In this document: in pieces, positions 1 to 23,230 of the stretch
Numbering within the stretch: position 1 is the stretch's first letter
Layout of the letters: every line of letters begins with the position of its first letter
From: Paralichthys olivaceus
Taxonomy: Eukaryota > Chordata > Actinopteri > Pleuronectiformes > Paralichthyidae
Assembly (NCBI RefSeq): GCF_024713975.1
Contig: NC_091096.1
Span: 6,203,501-6,267,500 of the forward strand
DNA: 64,000 nt
Reading direction: 5' to 3'
Position numbers and translations under genes: made by a program
The notes under the pieces: generated by a model
Seen by the model: only the letters and a program-made list of their open reading frames with translations
Told to the model about the DNA's origin: nothing
Databases searched by the model: none

Positions 1-933
1 TATTTTACAGAGCTCAGTAAAAACACATCATTTATTGTACTTCAGGTATTTTTCCTACAGGGGGCTGAAGGGGGGGGGGGGTAAGATGGTTGCAACCTAG
101 ATGCTCACCACTAGGTGCCACTAAATCCCTACACACTGGCCCAATCTAAACCTAATGTATTGTAATACAACACTCCTGTAATACAGTGACATTATCCAGA
201 GAGGTGCTGTGACGTCATTTTGAGACGGTGGCAGTTGTGGTGCTGCTGAGCTGAACTCTATTATATAGCAGTGTTTTTGTTTCCCATTGACTTTAATGGG
301 GTGAAGACATTGATGCATTAACACAATAAAATTAAACAGCTCCACAGACAGTTGAACTGCAACCTCCCAGAATTCCCTGTCCTCCACTGTGCTCTAGCGC
401 CACCATCAGTCCTCCCTTACATCCAGCACACATCTCTGCGTCCAGCACGCCTCAGGAGAGCGATTTAGACTCTACTCCAGCTTCTAATAAATCAAACTGA
501 CGTGCTGTGATATATGAAGTCGTTGTCGCGCCCCCCCCCCACCCCACCCCGGAAAATAAACACATTCTGGGACCCTGCTGTGGAGTCCTGTGTTTATTTT
601 TGCATAGAGCACAGTTTGGCCGTCGGCCCGGGTGAAGTGAATCACATGTTTCAACCATTTCCTCGCTTTTCATCAGCTCTCCTCCTATAGTCTGCTACTG
701 TAAAACTCCTTGTTTATATGTGGAAAAAGTCTGTTTCTCAGAATGTCCATAGTACACCATGTACCAGCCTGAAGTCCATGGTCAAATAAATTCATTTTGT
801 TTTGTATTTGTTTGGAAACTTGATACTGGATACGGTTTATAGCTTTTATAGCAAGGAAAGGCCTGTGCAATGTCCACATTTAAACAAAACACCCTGAGCC
901 ACAAAGTAAATTCATCGTGGTCCAGTTCCTCTA

Positions 934-1350
934 TAAAAAGGATGTTTCACCTAAAAATGCTCGCTCACGCAGCACTCACCCTCCCGCTGTTGTTTGTTGA
1001 CTTGGATCCAGCTCCGAAGCCTCAAATAGTCCGGTTCTGAACAACAGATTTAGTCACCGTTGGTTTGAGAGCGGCTCAAATTGCTGGTTTACTCCTGTGT
1101 CACCAAACAGCTGATGGATGACATGAAATTTAGATATGATGCTAAGATAAGTGCTTCCAGGAATAAACTGCTGTTGTTGGAAGAAAATTCACCCTGCATG
1201 GCACGATGGTAAGAACAAGGTTGACAACTAGAGAAAATATTTGTGATACAAAAGTCAAAGTTTATGTTTACACTTCACCCACACCTCCATCAACATAGTG
1301 GTGAGTAGATAATGAGTGAATTTTCATTTTCGGGTGAACTATCCCTTTAA
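934..1350. mobile_element. MITE-like element with AAGGGATAGTTCACCC-type termini
   Basis: The right end reads gggtgaactatccctttaa, preceded by agtggtgagtagataatgag, a combination I recognise as common in fish genomes. The left end (aaaaaggatgtttcacctaaaaatg) is a degraded inverted copy of the same terminus. Length is about 415 bp with no coding capacity, so it is a non-autonomous DNA transposon remnant. Confidence 0.65.
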
Positions 1351-2129
1351 TCCACCCCTTACACCTCTGCTACTGTGTTTTGAAAAACCAGAGTCAGATT
1401 CAAAATATCAATTTTACGCTGTTTACACAGTTTTGTCTTGTGAAGGAATCCAAGCTTACTCAGCTATTTTGCTTAAAGCTACAGTTCCTAAAATGTGAAT
1501 GGACAATTTTCATTTGTGGAGAGGATTCATTTGAACTAAATTAGTCACAGTTATAAAGAGTACAGTTGGAATGAAAGGTCTGAAGCATTCATTTACAATA
1601 TCAACTGTCTTGTTGACATATTATTTGATAAAAAGTGTTGAACAAGGTGTTAAAATCTTAAACTCACATTATTTTAACATGTGGGGAGAATGCAGCAGGT
1701 TTTAATGATACAACACATGAACAAGGCCTCTCTGTGTTACTGTATTTACCTCTATAATCATTAGGATTCGTTTATTTCATGATGTATTTTTACAGCAACT
1801 CTATTCTTAAATTCATCATCCAAGTTCTTTTGTTCAGGAGCCGAAACTAAAACATTATAATACTCATCAGCCATTCAGTTGCTTTGCATGGCCTCATCAG
1901 TTCAGTCACATGAAATCCTCAAGTGAAGCAAGATAAAAAATAAACGGACAAAGAAACTGAAGAAGCTGTCAGCATATGGCAGCATCCGAAATAAACTCGA
2001 GGAGGAGGAGGGCGCTGATGATGAAGATGGCTCACATTGCAATCTTCCACAGAGGTTTTGTTGACTGTTGTGCAGGGGGAGAGCTCATCAGCATGAAGAA
2101 GAGAAATGTGAATACGCAGAGACAAGGGG

Positions 2130-2290
2130 CACTGCAGTGTATCTGCTCATTAGGCGGGCGACGCTGTAATTCAGTGAGCGAGCAGCTCTGCAATCAGGGG
2201 CCTATTCATTAGCATGGGGGGCCCGCTTTCATCTGCAACCACTTGAGGCTGCCAATCACCGAGGCGGACGCATGACAGGATGAAAAAACA
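2130..2290. promoter_or_regulatory. Candidate conserved non-coding element 3' of lhx6
   Basis: A GC-balanced, repeat-free stretch in an AT-rich neighbourhood, with homeodomain-type words ctcattag and tcattagcatg, gtaattcag, and a TGACAGG TALE-like word. No splice-compatible ORF. Judged from composition only. Confidence 0.3.
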
Positions 2291-3989
2291 CGGGGAGGCT
2301 TGAACGCTCGGGGATGCTTGTGCATGGAGAGAGAGAGAGACATGCCTAAATGCTGCCTTAAGCTTTTGGATCTGAGAGGGACTTTAATGGGGGAGAAATA
2401 TGCGTTTTTACAGTGTAGTGCTGGCAGGTGGCCCAAACTATGTCAGTCTGATAATCATCTCTCTGCTTAGCATGAAGACAGCTTTTGTTCTACGATTTCA
2501 CAAGGAGCTGCATCGCTTTCCCGCAGGTTTCCTCCTGATTGAATTGATTGAAAGTGATTGATTGGAAGAAACTTTGATTTAGAGGTAAAGTTTAGGAAAG
2601 AGTTCTCCCTCTGTCTTCCTTTACACCCGCTCATTCTGTGATCTCCAGTCTTTTTTTTTATTTAAACACAGATATAGTTTGGAGCGACACACAAAAACAT
2701 ACGTACATGTGTTCAAAATAAGAACATGACGCAGACACACTCATATTGGTCCGGTCAACGTTTGGGCATCTCTGATTAAATAAGTCAAACACTGTGTATG
2801 TTTTTACCTGCTGTAGTTCTGCTGTCACCTGAAACCGTGTGAATGCAGATGTGAGCAAACTCTTTCTGTGATTTAACTCAAAGTAAATGTTTGTGTTCGG
2901 CACTTTATAACAGTAAATTCAACAATCTGGGGTTGTTCCACCTGTGTCTTCTGACAGAATAGTTCCTGATGTAGGGAAACGTTTCACTCGTGTTCTCAGT
3001 GAGAACTCTACGGCTGTGTTAACTCATTCTGGGACTAACCAAGCTTTCATATGTGACCCACATGGCAGTAAATGAATGGTGAATGGCAGGAAGACGGCAG
3101 TACAGGTTACAAACATGGAAAATAAAGAGTGTTCGGCAGATGAAACAAAAATAAATAAGGTAACATTAAGATCATTGCTTTAAGAAGAAGGAAGGAGAGA
3201 AAGTGTCACCATTATGAGCGCCAGAAAATATAGACGAGTACAATTATATTCCAGAATGTCCTGCTGGGTACATTTCTTGGTCACATTTTAAAAGAATAAT
3301 TCAGATAAATAGTTAACATCAGGATATAAACCATTTCGTGACTTAAAATACTGATGCTGGTATGAGCCTCAGACATTGAGCGACGCTCAGACGTTACTCT
3401 CAGCCCCTGTTGTTGCTCTCTGAGTGCCAGTGGTGTAAATGTGACCAGGATTGTCAAAGTGCATGATTGTTGCACGCTCAAAGAATTTACTTCTGTGCTA
3501 AAAAAAAAGAAAAGAAACAAAGCCACATTGATCCAGTTTGGAAAATCCCGATCTAACAATATCCTTCAACCCATTCTCTCTTCCCATCACGGAGGGTTTA
3601 AGTGCTGTCAATCAATGCAACGACTGTAGATAATCTGTGTTAAAAGGCCTCATAAAGGGTAACAGCCCAATCAATGGCTGCACACTGAGAGAAAACCTCC
3701 ATAATGGTCCTCACAGCAGGATTGATCAGGTTTCCTGTTAAGTACAGAATGTAAATTGGAGATGATGTGTAGGTTTGTGGCAGGACATTGTTCTCAATAA
3801 CAGGTTACTGAATACACGTACCTGACCTCTGACATTTAGCACTTAGACTTAGAAACTGTCGGTGTAAAAATAGTCCCCTAAAATATCACTTCGCCCCCCC
3901 CCACACACACACACACACTCTCTCCCAAAGCGAAACCATAGAGACAAGACCTTAAACTAACCCTGAACTTAACCTAACATGTCGTCTCC

Positions 3990-4107
3990 TTGATATTTAA
4001 TGTTTTCCGTTATGAGGACCTGATTTTTGTCCCCATGAGGACAAGTCACCAAAATGTGACTGTGTAGACAGATTTAAATCCCCAATGAGTTATGCCTGAA
4101 CCACACA

Positions 4108-4177
<70 letters not shown>
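3990..4177 (+). repeat. Repeat with gtccccatgaggacaag block and (CA)n tract
   Basis: The text ccttgatatttaatg...gtccccatgaggacaag...aaatgtgactgtgtagacag leads into an uninterrupted (AC)n tract of about 75 nt (4102-4177). This pairing is common in fish, and the CA tract is probably polymorphic. Confidence 0.65.
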
Positions 4178-4847
4178 ATCCTGCTCTCTCTGCATCAGTA
4201 AATCAAATGGAGCCTTGTTTTCTTAACAGTTCTGATACATTTTATTAAACCGTATTTACAATGTACAATCACTGAATTGTTCCATTTCAAGACACATTTA
4301 AAAGTGCTTTTTCAAAAGTGAAGTTTTGTTCGGTAATAAATAAGTTTCCATTTTTCTGACAACAACACAACAACAAACAACAGTGAGGCTGCAAATGTGC
4401 TCATCATCAACTCAAAATAAAGAGATAAAATACTGAGGTTTTACTGTAATACTCCCACAACACTCCCTTTTCTTCTTTTTTGAAAGCTCATATTGCAGCA
4501 ACATAATTAAAATACGTTGAATGATTGAGTAAACAAATGAAACGAAATCCTGACCTGATGCAGTGTTTTTGTGTCCAGCCACAAAAAGGAAAATAAAATG
4601 AGTGGTCGTCTTTTCTTTCCTGTGTGTTTGGATGATTCTTCCATAACGACAATCTGCTGTCTTTAAAAGACAAGTTTAGCTTTTCAGTCTCACAACGAAG
4701 AATCCGACTGATTGAAAACAGATTGTCCTGCTGCTCCCAAAACAGTGCAGATTATGCACAGCATATCCCAAAGGATTTTTGTTCTGTTTTTATTTTATTT
4801 ATTTTATCACAATATCATCAGAGTGGTGGAGGTGTGGACACAGGAAG

Positions 4848-14033
<9,186 letters not shown>

Positions 14034-14179
14034 TTTCGGGTCTTGCGCGCTGCCTATTTGGAGAGAAGATGGAGCTTGCTCTGCGCATTACGCATCTCTG
14101 CCCCAACCCACACTATATCCGGTCCAAAACAACGAATAACAGTTTCTCCTGCATTTAAACCCTGGCAACAAAAGACATT

Positions 14180-14600
14180 TTTATGCAATTAGAAGGAGGG
14201 AAAAAAAAGAAAACCTATGTATGATCGATCATTCCTCTTGTGCGCAATGGGAGGCTGCGGTGTTCCCGTGCAATCAGACGCGTGTGAAAAGAAAGGATGG
14301 CACCATATCTGCAATTAGCGGCGGATTGAAACGCTTCGCTTGATAAGAGCACAGCCCAAGTGTCAATTTCATGTGTCAATCACAAAAAGGCAGCAGAGCC
14401 ACCAAGCTAAGAGAAGAACCAGGCGGCACATCCTAATTTCAATAGCTGTAAAAATCGAAAATCGAAAAATCTCCAAAGTGAAGAGGCTCAATTGGAGATC
14501 GGTCTATTCATAACAGACAATACGCAGAAACTGCAGCTGATCTTGAGGCATAAAGGAGCTTGATTGTCTCTTTCTCCTGATGGACCCATTTAAACACTCG
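14180..14600. promoter_or_regulatory. Candidate lhx6 promoter-proximal conserved element
   Basis: Directly upstream of lhx6 exon 1. Repeat-free, with caattagcgg, two tgtcaat words (14361-14378 region), cctaatttcaatagc and ctcaattgg. The tandem atcgaaaatcgaaaaatc at about 14453 stands out. No coding signal. Confidence 0.35.
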
Positions 14601-17600
14601 AGGCTCCCCTGTGTGATTACAGCTGCATTCATAAAGTGCCAAAAAATCTGCGTTTGGGTGGAAATCCTGCGCCCGTGTTGTCCTTCATTGGGTCCAAATT
14701 AACAGGAATGCAACATTATGTTAATCACCAGCTACGGTGTAAACATTGGAGACAGCGAAATAACAAGAGGTGGCCTGTGGGAATTAAAAAAAAAAACTTC
14801 ATACATGGAGAAGCTCCCAGAAGCAGCGAGAACATCGTCCAGTAAAAGTTTTTCCAGAACATCACAAGCAAAATATCCAGATAATTCCCTGGGACATGGT
14901 TGTTTTTCTTGGTTCAACAGAAAGATACGTTCTCCTCCTTCTCTCTGTCTGCAAAATAATCCTCCTTCATTAACTTTCTGGAGCTGGGAATCAAACCAGT
15001 GGCACCAGCACCACCCTCCCAGTGCTGTTGGTCCGCTGTGCCTCCTTCTCCCCGCCTTGACTCAAAGTTTACACCCAGTTGAGTCAGACAGGATGTGATG
15101 CTGCTCACCGGGGTTTCACCTCCAGACACAAGAATATTCAGCATCAGACAGGATTCTGTCAAGTAAATGTGATAAAAGTGAAAACACCAGTTAACCTGGA
15201 AACTGTGTTTTAAATGAAGCAGCTGCAGCTCAGAGGTCAGAGTCACTGCTCATTACTCCAATGGAGTTTTTAAAGATAAGGCTTCAGTTAATTATCCATC
15301 ACATATCATTTAGCTTCAAATATATTATTTGTTCTATCAACACATTTTACTTTGTGTCTAGTTTTGACAAATTTGAATTCAGATGTTTCCAGAAGGGAAA
15401 GTTAGATCCACATTTCCTCGACTTCATCTCAAAGCAACTCTCACAGCTTCAGTGGATAATGTTGAATTCTAGTTGTGTTTTTATACCAAAGATTGTGTGT
15501 TTTTTCCCCTTGCTACTTGTTATTAATGTCTCAAAGTTTCCTATAAGTTTCAGAATAATATGAAAATGAAGATGAAGATTTATTTAATGTGAATTAACAG
15601 AATGTATAGACTAAATATTAGAGCCTGACCAATATGACCGATATGTTTTTTGGGGGGATGATGCTGATTCTTAAGGTGTCTTCATCAAACCTTTAAGACA
15701 AATAAATATAATTACATTATCATAAATAACAACAGATTAAAATACAATTCAAATAGGCCTATAACCAAATATATAGAACTTGAATTTTTGTTCATAAAAC
15801 TTAATCATATATATATATATTTCTGCATTGTTTATAATGGGATATAAACGTTTTTACATTGACACTAACAACAATATAATCAGTGATTTTTATTAACCAA
15901 CCAATATATCAATGGGAATCAAAATGCTGTAAAATACATTTAATCATAATAATGAAAATGTAAAATAGGTTTTTTGTTCATTAGGTACCAGTAAAACCAC
16001 TAAACCACTGTCACAATCTTAGAAATAAAAACAACGAAACTGATGAAGAGCAACAACAAAGTACTTTTACTCCAATTCCATTTAAATCAGACCGTACCAC
16101 GAGACGGGGTCGAGCACGTTCACTAAGTTTCATAACCAATAGATACCCGACACTTATTCAGTGACCAGACCAAAAGTGAACTATTGCTACATACACACAA
16201 AACATAGTTCATGAGGAGCAGGGTTGTTCTGTGTTGACAGGAATCTTCCTTTGTGTCGTCCGTCTCAGCTTTGGACGTCTGTCTCTACAATTAACAAACC
16301 TCCTGCAGAGGAAACAAAATGACTTCAAGTGGAGGTTTCCATAAAATCAATGTCCCTGTAATACTTATTGATCACATAAAAAGCATTGGTAACAGCAGAA
16401 TTGCATTGTCTCGGCCTCTTTGCATTGTGTGTGTAATGCACTTCGTCGGCTCTGTGCATTAGCTGTAATCACCAGATGGAGCGGGGGGTCAACTGGAAGT
16501 GGGCTGGTCAAGACGTTGGAAGACTTAAAGGAGGGAAGAGTGTTATTTTACCTCCATTATCGAGTGAACGCTTTCGACCACTTTGACCGTGTTTGCTTCA
16601 AGGTTTCGGTTTAGTTGTATCTGCAAAACCTTTTCAGAGTCAATCATATTCAGGGTCCTTATTGTCGTTAAAGCCTCACACTATAAAAAACATATCTAAA
16701 TCTTATAAGTTTAGATTAAGAGTTTCCTAAAAGTTAAATGTACTTCAGATTTTATAATCCTCTTATTGATAAAAATGAAAAAATTGACCCGATGGGCATA
16801 TTAACCGTAATCCTTGAACCTGGTTTCCTCAAAAACAGCCACACTCTGCTTACTTTCAACCCTTATCACCAGACAGTGTTTGCTCAATTCAAACTTCAGG
16901 TCCAACTTTATGTCAAAACATTCATTGATGAACAGTTTTTTCCACATTTACTATTTTCAAACAGCTGAGCAATCTCATGCAGAATGTGTATTATTGTAGA
17001 AAACTATTTCCAGGGTCAAAAATTAAAGTTGATAAAAAACAACCTTGCATGGTACAAAGGAAATACACAGCATTTTTTTGAATTTCAAATTGTGTATTAT
17101 TAAAGAGGATTTTAATGTCCCCCAACCCCTGACAGAGGGTAATACATCGTTGTATTGTTTATATCAGAGCCACTTTATGACGTGTTTTGATGGAAGGACA
17201 GTCGCACAACTATGAAGTAAAAATACAAAACGACACAAGAGGAGATAAAGAGGTTAGATCTAAGAGGGGCCAAAAGCAAGAACACCAGCAAGAGATGCAA
17301 CACCGTTATGAAGTGAGGGGGAAACTTACATATCTATGTCTAGCCAACTGTCACATAACATTATTTACAGTATTAAATATTCAGAGATGGCTACTTAGCA
17401 TTTATTGTCCACACTAAATGAGCAAACAAATGAAAAGCTTATTCTTTCAAGAACAATTAGTTTTAAATCTAAACCTCAACACATTTATTTTTCATTGGAA
17501 AGTTTCTAACCTTGCTCAGACACCTCCCTCACAGAGCGTCCTCTTTGTAGATTCAGCAGCATCAAACCCACGGGGGCCTCAGGACAGAGGGGACACCTGA

Positions 17601-20389
17601 GGCTGGGTCACCTGTCAGATCCTGTCTCATTCTCTGAGGACGTGTGAAAGTCGACAGCACTGCAACCTCACACGTGAACCGTGAGCGACTGCTCGGCCCT
17701 GCAGCCCTTCCCTGACGCACGGCTGTCTGCAAGCCGAACAAACAATAAGCCACCAGCACACCGCCACAATAAAAACAAACTGTAGCACATGCTAAAGCTA
17801 TTAGACGCATCCGATGAGCCCCAGTGGGCAGTTTGATGCCTGGTATGTCAACAATGTGTGACGTGCATCGTCCGCTTGCAGTGGAGGTGCAGACGGGTTC
17901 ACAGGAGGGCAACATCTTATTTACAGTGCTAATGTTGGAAAACAACAGACAATAAGGTGGAGTCCTTCTCTCCTAACTGAATTACAATGCTTGTATAAAA
18001 TGCGGTTTCCACTCATGAAGGTTAAAAGGTAAAGTCTTGTCCAATCAGTACAAATTCTTGGTTCTGATATATAAGCTAGTGATTTAGTTTTTTTGAAGGA
18101 ATACTACATAAACCTCACCTGCAAGTAATGCATGAAACAGTTAATCACACTTTTACCATAATGTTGGTCTCTGTGACTAATTCATTCTACATATGTTCTG
18201 GGTTTAGCCGTTGATTCTCTTCTTCTGTACTTCATAGTTTTGAATGAGTTGAAGTGTTAATTTTTCACTTCTTCTTATCTTGAAATATCAAATTTGCTTA
18301 TGAATAAAGACCCTCCTTCTTATTCTGGGTGATATGTTAAATTCTGATAAGACAACAAAGGAGTTTTGGTTTTTTGCTGTGGTCTTTTCATTGGTTTAAA
18401 GTGGGTGTGACTCATGAAGAAAAGGTCACATAATAAAATTCTCGGATCCAATCAGGAACCACAATCAGAGCAGTTTGGATTTTTTTCTGTTTTCGTTGCC
18501 AGGTGAATTCCATGATGATGCAGATTAGCTCAGTTCTTCAGTGTGAAATCCTCAATCGTTATTTTTACCCCCAAAACGTTATTGATGATTGGAGCAATAT
18601 GCAAGATTTGGAACTTCTCCGATTTCAGAAGCTTTAACAATGACATAATCAGTGGTACAAAACATAATTTGTTTTTTTTCTGACACTGTCAATTCCAGTG
18701 TAATCTGTCCAAAACTCCAAGCAGTCACAGCTACACACAAAGAAAAAGAAGATTTGTCACCTAAAGCCAAACTTTGTTATACAGAGCTTTTTGAACTGTA
18801 ATCCTATTACAACAGGCCAAAGAAACATAATTTACAACCAGGGGAGAAACATTCAAACAGCATAGAAAAACATTATTTTAATGAAACATGTTTCATGATT
18901 TTTGATTGGATTTACTCACCTATTTTTTCCCACTCTGTCATAGTGACACGTCAGTGCAAACACAGACATTTGTTTCTGTAGTTTGTTTTTTTGACAGCTA
19001 TAAACTAAAAATTAAAAAGAATAGCTCCAGCTCAATAACCTATATTTCTGTGTTGCTTTTGCCTATAAGACAATCTTTATCTGTATCGTCCTCAACAACA
19101 GGTTTGTGACCATGTGATTACTACAAACTAGAAACAACAATGTTCTCTGTCGAGGTCGATTTCTTGCACTTCATGTTATTCTTCGCATTTTCAGATTTCT
19201 GTGAGGTGGAGACTAAATGTAATGAGCGTGATTCATACCTCTTTCTTTCAGTGGTTGCATGTTACGGAGAAACAGCACAAAGCCAAACAGCGATGACTGA
19301 TTCTCTTCTTGGCATGTTGGCTGAAAGAAAATGTTTGCAGAAGGGTGGGGCCAACCCTTAACTTAACACCAAGGCCTTATCTTGTTTCTGTAGAACTTCT
19401 GCCCCTGTGTAGTCTGTGTGGACACTGTTAGATGTTTGAGATAAGATGGATTTGTTGTCGGTCTGTGTGAGAACGGGGCTCAATTGCATTGCTGAAAATA
19501 GTTTACCTGAACCAAGGGTGAGGGTACCGAGCTTATGTGGAAACCCTGAGAAATGATCTTGGCTAAATTCAACAAGAACAAAATATATACAGCATAATAT
19601 TATAGACAAGTTGGTGTTAAAGTTACACAAACAATTGGTTAGTTAAAAGTAACAGGGCTTAAACTACCAAAACAGTAAAACGCTATGAACTAGGTTAGCT
19701 GATTAAACCGATAAAGTAATATAAGGTGTCAAATCATGTCAAACACTACCAAAGAGGAATTTGGGCGGCTGAGCATTGAAATAAATCAAATTACTAAATA
19801 AAAAAGCGTCTGTAGTAGTTTGAAGACAAAAATGACTATTTAAAATCACAGCCAGTCTATCAATCCTGAGAATGTTCTTCAGAAGGTATATGGTGTTGAT
19901 GAAGGGATCTCTTCTGACTCGATGTGCAGTAACATCTGCCCAAAGAAAAGGTTTGAGAATCACAGCGCAAACACACTTTGGATAGAAGTGTCCAGCAAAT
20001 GTTTATTTAAATCCTTTGTGATGTGTGCATGAAAATATAATATTTCACAGCTGGGTAACGGCTGCGAATGTTAGGAAGCAAATGAATAACAAAGAAAAAG
20101 TGAGTCGGGTTCCCCCGGCCAGTGAGTGTTTGCCAATGGGAGCTTGTTGCAGAATCGGTTTGTTGTTTGAAAAGTCACCATCCAGCAGCGTCCAGCGTCC
20201 AACAGGCTGCATGTTCCTGAGATCAAACCCATCTAGATTACAGTCCTGCAGCCAAGCTTTCAACAAACAAAGGAAATGGCACATTACACCATCCCTCGCT
20301 CTGAAAAGTTGTGTAGGAGAGAAAAAAAAAAACCCCTCTCAGTTATTTCACAAATACAAGTTTATTTGAAGTGCGGACAAAGAAAAATG

Positions 20390-20640
20390 AAGGGCTTTTT
20401 TTCAGGGCTTGCACTCCATATGACAGCAATTTGGGGGTATTGTGTATTTTGGCCCAAGCGTGTGGTCTATGATAGATGACAGGAGAGAAAATCACGAACC
20501 GCTGGCTCGAGCACAGACATGCAAATTGCTTTCAGCTGATTGCCGTATTCTGCTTGATATTTATCAAGTCGATTACAGTATGCCTCTTAATTTACAGCCA
20601 GGAAGCAGCTGATCAATTCCACCAAAGAAAAGAAGGAGGA
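20390..20640. promoter_or_regulatory. Candidate enhancer with POU octamer and TALE sites
   Basis: Contains a perfect octamer ATGCAAAT at 20519-20526, tatgacagcaattt and gatgacagg MEIS/PBX-like sites, cttaatttacag and a cagctgatc E-box. The region is dense in such words, repeat-free and non-coding, midway between lhx6 and ptgs1. Confidence 0.35.
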
Positions 20641-22189
20641 AGAGAGATTTTTTTTTTTTCCTCCATTGAGTACAAAAGTGGCCGGTGAGCACTGGGAAAT
20701 TAAGTGTATCCTCAAGTGCATCTTATTCTACCACATCAAAAGAGACGACATCCAGAAATACAGATGTCTCAAGATGATCCCAAACCCATACTGGTGTCAG
20801 TTTCTGCTGAAACTACTGAAATCATTGTCTGGGACGATTATTTATAAAGGAGATTGATTTTAAATGAATGTGACTCAACAGGCCGTCTTGTCGTATCAGC
20901 TTCTTTAACGTGGACATTTCATTTTTGTTAAATTTCTGTTTTTTGAATTTTCTTCATTCATGAAACCAGTTTTGTTTGAATGTATTTCTGTTTTTGTGCC
21001 TCACTGACGATAAGAAGCGTAAAAATAATAATAATAATGCATAAATGGTTCAGTTTCATGAGCAGAGGACACTGCTGTAGCGTTGTGTGGTTTAATTCAG
21101 CCCCAGTCTTGTCTTGATCAGCGTCCAGCTCTTTGCCTCAGCTCTCGTTATGCTCGAGGACTCGGGTCAGTGTCAGAGATCAGCTACTTACCCAATCAGG
21201 TAACAACATCCAGAAGGAAAATTACTTCCTTCCGACCACTTGCACTCACCTGCAGTGACACGGAGCAATCAGAGGTGAACGTGGCTCCTAATCACGGAAA
21301 CCCCTTTAGGTCAGCCCCCGCGGCCCACCCAGCCTCCTCCAGCACCTCCTCCCCCAACAGGCCAGCTCAGGGTTCAAGTGTTTAAACTGTCACATCAAAT
21401 AGGCTCAACGTGGAGATTTACTTGAGCAGGACACGTTGTGTGTTTAGTTTGATGCCGACAGCAATATCCTGCCGCTCTGTTGATCCTAGCAGCTCTGAGC
21501 GCGGAGCGGCAGAGTCAAGTCAAGGAAACGTGGCTGGTGCCGGCCACGCTCATGCTCCGGTCGGCCGGGGGAAGTGTGGAAGGTGGGACAGGAAACAGAG
21601 GGGTGTTTTAGCCAAGAGCCCTGGAAAGGATCTATATCCTGAAGCACAAGCAGGGCTCGCTCAGTGTTTGTTTGGATAAGAGTACCTCTGGTCATCGGCC
21701 ATGTTGTGCAAGAGAGTGTGATAAAGCAAAGAGAACGTGCGAAGGGGTGAAATGCTTTGGACAGAGACAGTGGTGGTGCATTTTAAATTGAAGTTAGCCT
21801 GTGGTCAGTGTGTCTCTTTGAACAGAACCCGTGTTTGTGTTTCATGCACCCCGAACTTTTAATGTGCAGGACCCTGTGTGCTTGAAACACTTAAAATGTG
21901 GTCAGTGTGCAGAGTGACTACATTACAGAAAGAGGACTCTGTGTTTTCCTACAGTGAACTGAGCCAGGTCTCTGACAGCTGCTGAATGAGTCCGACCTCC
22001 CCCTCCCATGAATCTCAGATCATTTGCAGCGTGAAGTGCAGGTCTGAGGACTGTGAACACCTAAACCCTGCTCACAGTACTTTATCTGGATCATGATAAT
22101 CTACAGTGTATGAGTGAATAATGAGAATACTGCATACTTGAAGTAAAATTATGTAAATTATTGGGAAAAGAAAATTACTTACATATATA

Positions 22190-22194
22190 ATATA

Positions 22195-22249
<55 letters not shown>
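22190..22249. repeat. (TA)n microsatellite
   Basis: About 50 nt of near-perfect TA dinucleotides in intergenic DNA. Confidence 0.95.
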
Positions 22250-22252
<3 letters not shown>

Positions 22253-22451
22253 ACTTATGTACTTAGTACTATCATGATATAATGGTATTGTATTCATGTA
22301 ATTGATGCAATAGTTTGTAAGATGCATTTTCATGATGTAAATTAGTTATTGTCTATTGAATTTGTGATGATTATTACATATATAAAATATTTAAAGTAAA
22401 GTAAGTATGACCTAAATCTAAAAAAAGACAAATGATTTACTATAAACCTGA

Positions 22452-22664
22452 AGTAGCTAAAAGGCTCCATAGGGGGCACTGTAGAGTCAGATGATAATTC
22501 CCTGTGTTACAATGTGAGACACTTTTCACAAATTACCACCATAGACTGTACATAAAGATGAACGACATCAAAAGTGAAGCCAAAGCATCTCGATTGCCCC
22601 CTCGTGGCTGACTGCAGTGTGAGTCATAAACCCCACCTCCTCCATGTTAGATGATGGGACATAA
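22452..22664 (+). repeat. Interspersed repeat, copy 1 (gccccctggtggctg family)
   Basis: Shares with 23881-24043 the blocks ctccatagggggcactgtag, agtgaagccaaa, cgccccctsgtggctg and ccycctccatgtta. Copy 1 has about 70 bp more in the middle. The block catagactgtacataaagatg is typical of a short element widespread in spiny-rayed fish. No coding capacity. Confidence 0.7.
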
Positions 22665-22984
22665 AATACTGACTGGAGACTAGAGAGGGGGAACTAAAGG
22701 TGTACCTAATAATCTGCCAACTGAGTGTCTGTCTGAGTGGACCACCAGCTGACTCCGGGGGGGGGGGGGTCTGTCCTCCTCAATCAGCTGCTTCTTCTAA
22801 CAAATGATACCTGGTGGGTTGTTTTAAGGCCTCACTGTTGTGTGGCTCTGTCAGAAACGCCTCTGAGATAACACATGATGACCTCGCCCGCACGCCCATC
22901 GCCCTCTCCGTCAGTTGGACTGGCTTGTTCCACAACTGGACAGGAAGTCTGCTAATCTGTAACCCGACCCGGTGGAAGGAAGAA

Positions 22985-23230
22985 GTCAGAAAACCAGCCC
23001 TCAGTGCTTTCACCAATCGTATTCATCACCAGAGCCGGGCCCAGGCTCATTTGGAGTGGGAGCGCGGCTTAACTAAACATCTTCTCCATAAAATAAATGC
23101 TTCCAGGTTATTCCCAGTCCAGGTTCCACTCAGAGGAGCATCTGATCTCAATTATCAGGAATGCTATAGGAAGCATTGAGCCTCGGCCTGCATGGCAGAC
23201 CGTGACAGCCGGCAGTACATCGACAAGCCC
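22985..23230. promoter_or_regulatory. Candidate conserved non-coding element
   Basis: A repeat-free block with ccataaaataaatgc, gatctcaattatcagg and gtgacagcc words. One frame is open for ~120 codons (22814-23179), but it has no recognisable domain and no splice context, so regulatory DNA is more likely than a gene. Confidence 0.25.

Larger units (their letters stand above)
1..4789. other. 3' flank of lhx6, no gene found
   Basis: Apart from the MITE, the CA repeat and the candidate element at 2130, I see no exon on either strand. Short G/C homopolymers occur at 71-80 and 530-540. Confidence 0.6.

Noticed and set aside
2209-2436. Initial candidate for the last lhx6 exon (LK..AGPP-like words)
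   Set aside because: A much better terminal exon in the right phase with the family ending PQLPISR was found at 4930-4848.
17562-17945. 127-codon minus-strand frame
   Set aside because: No recognisable domain, poor composition, no matching splice signals.
22814-23179. 121-codon plus-strand frame
   Set aside because: No domain recognised; the region looks like conserved non-coding DNA.
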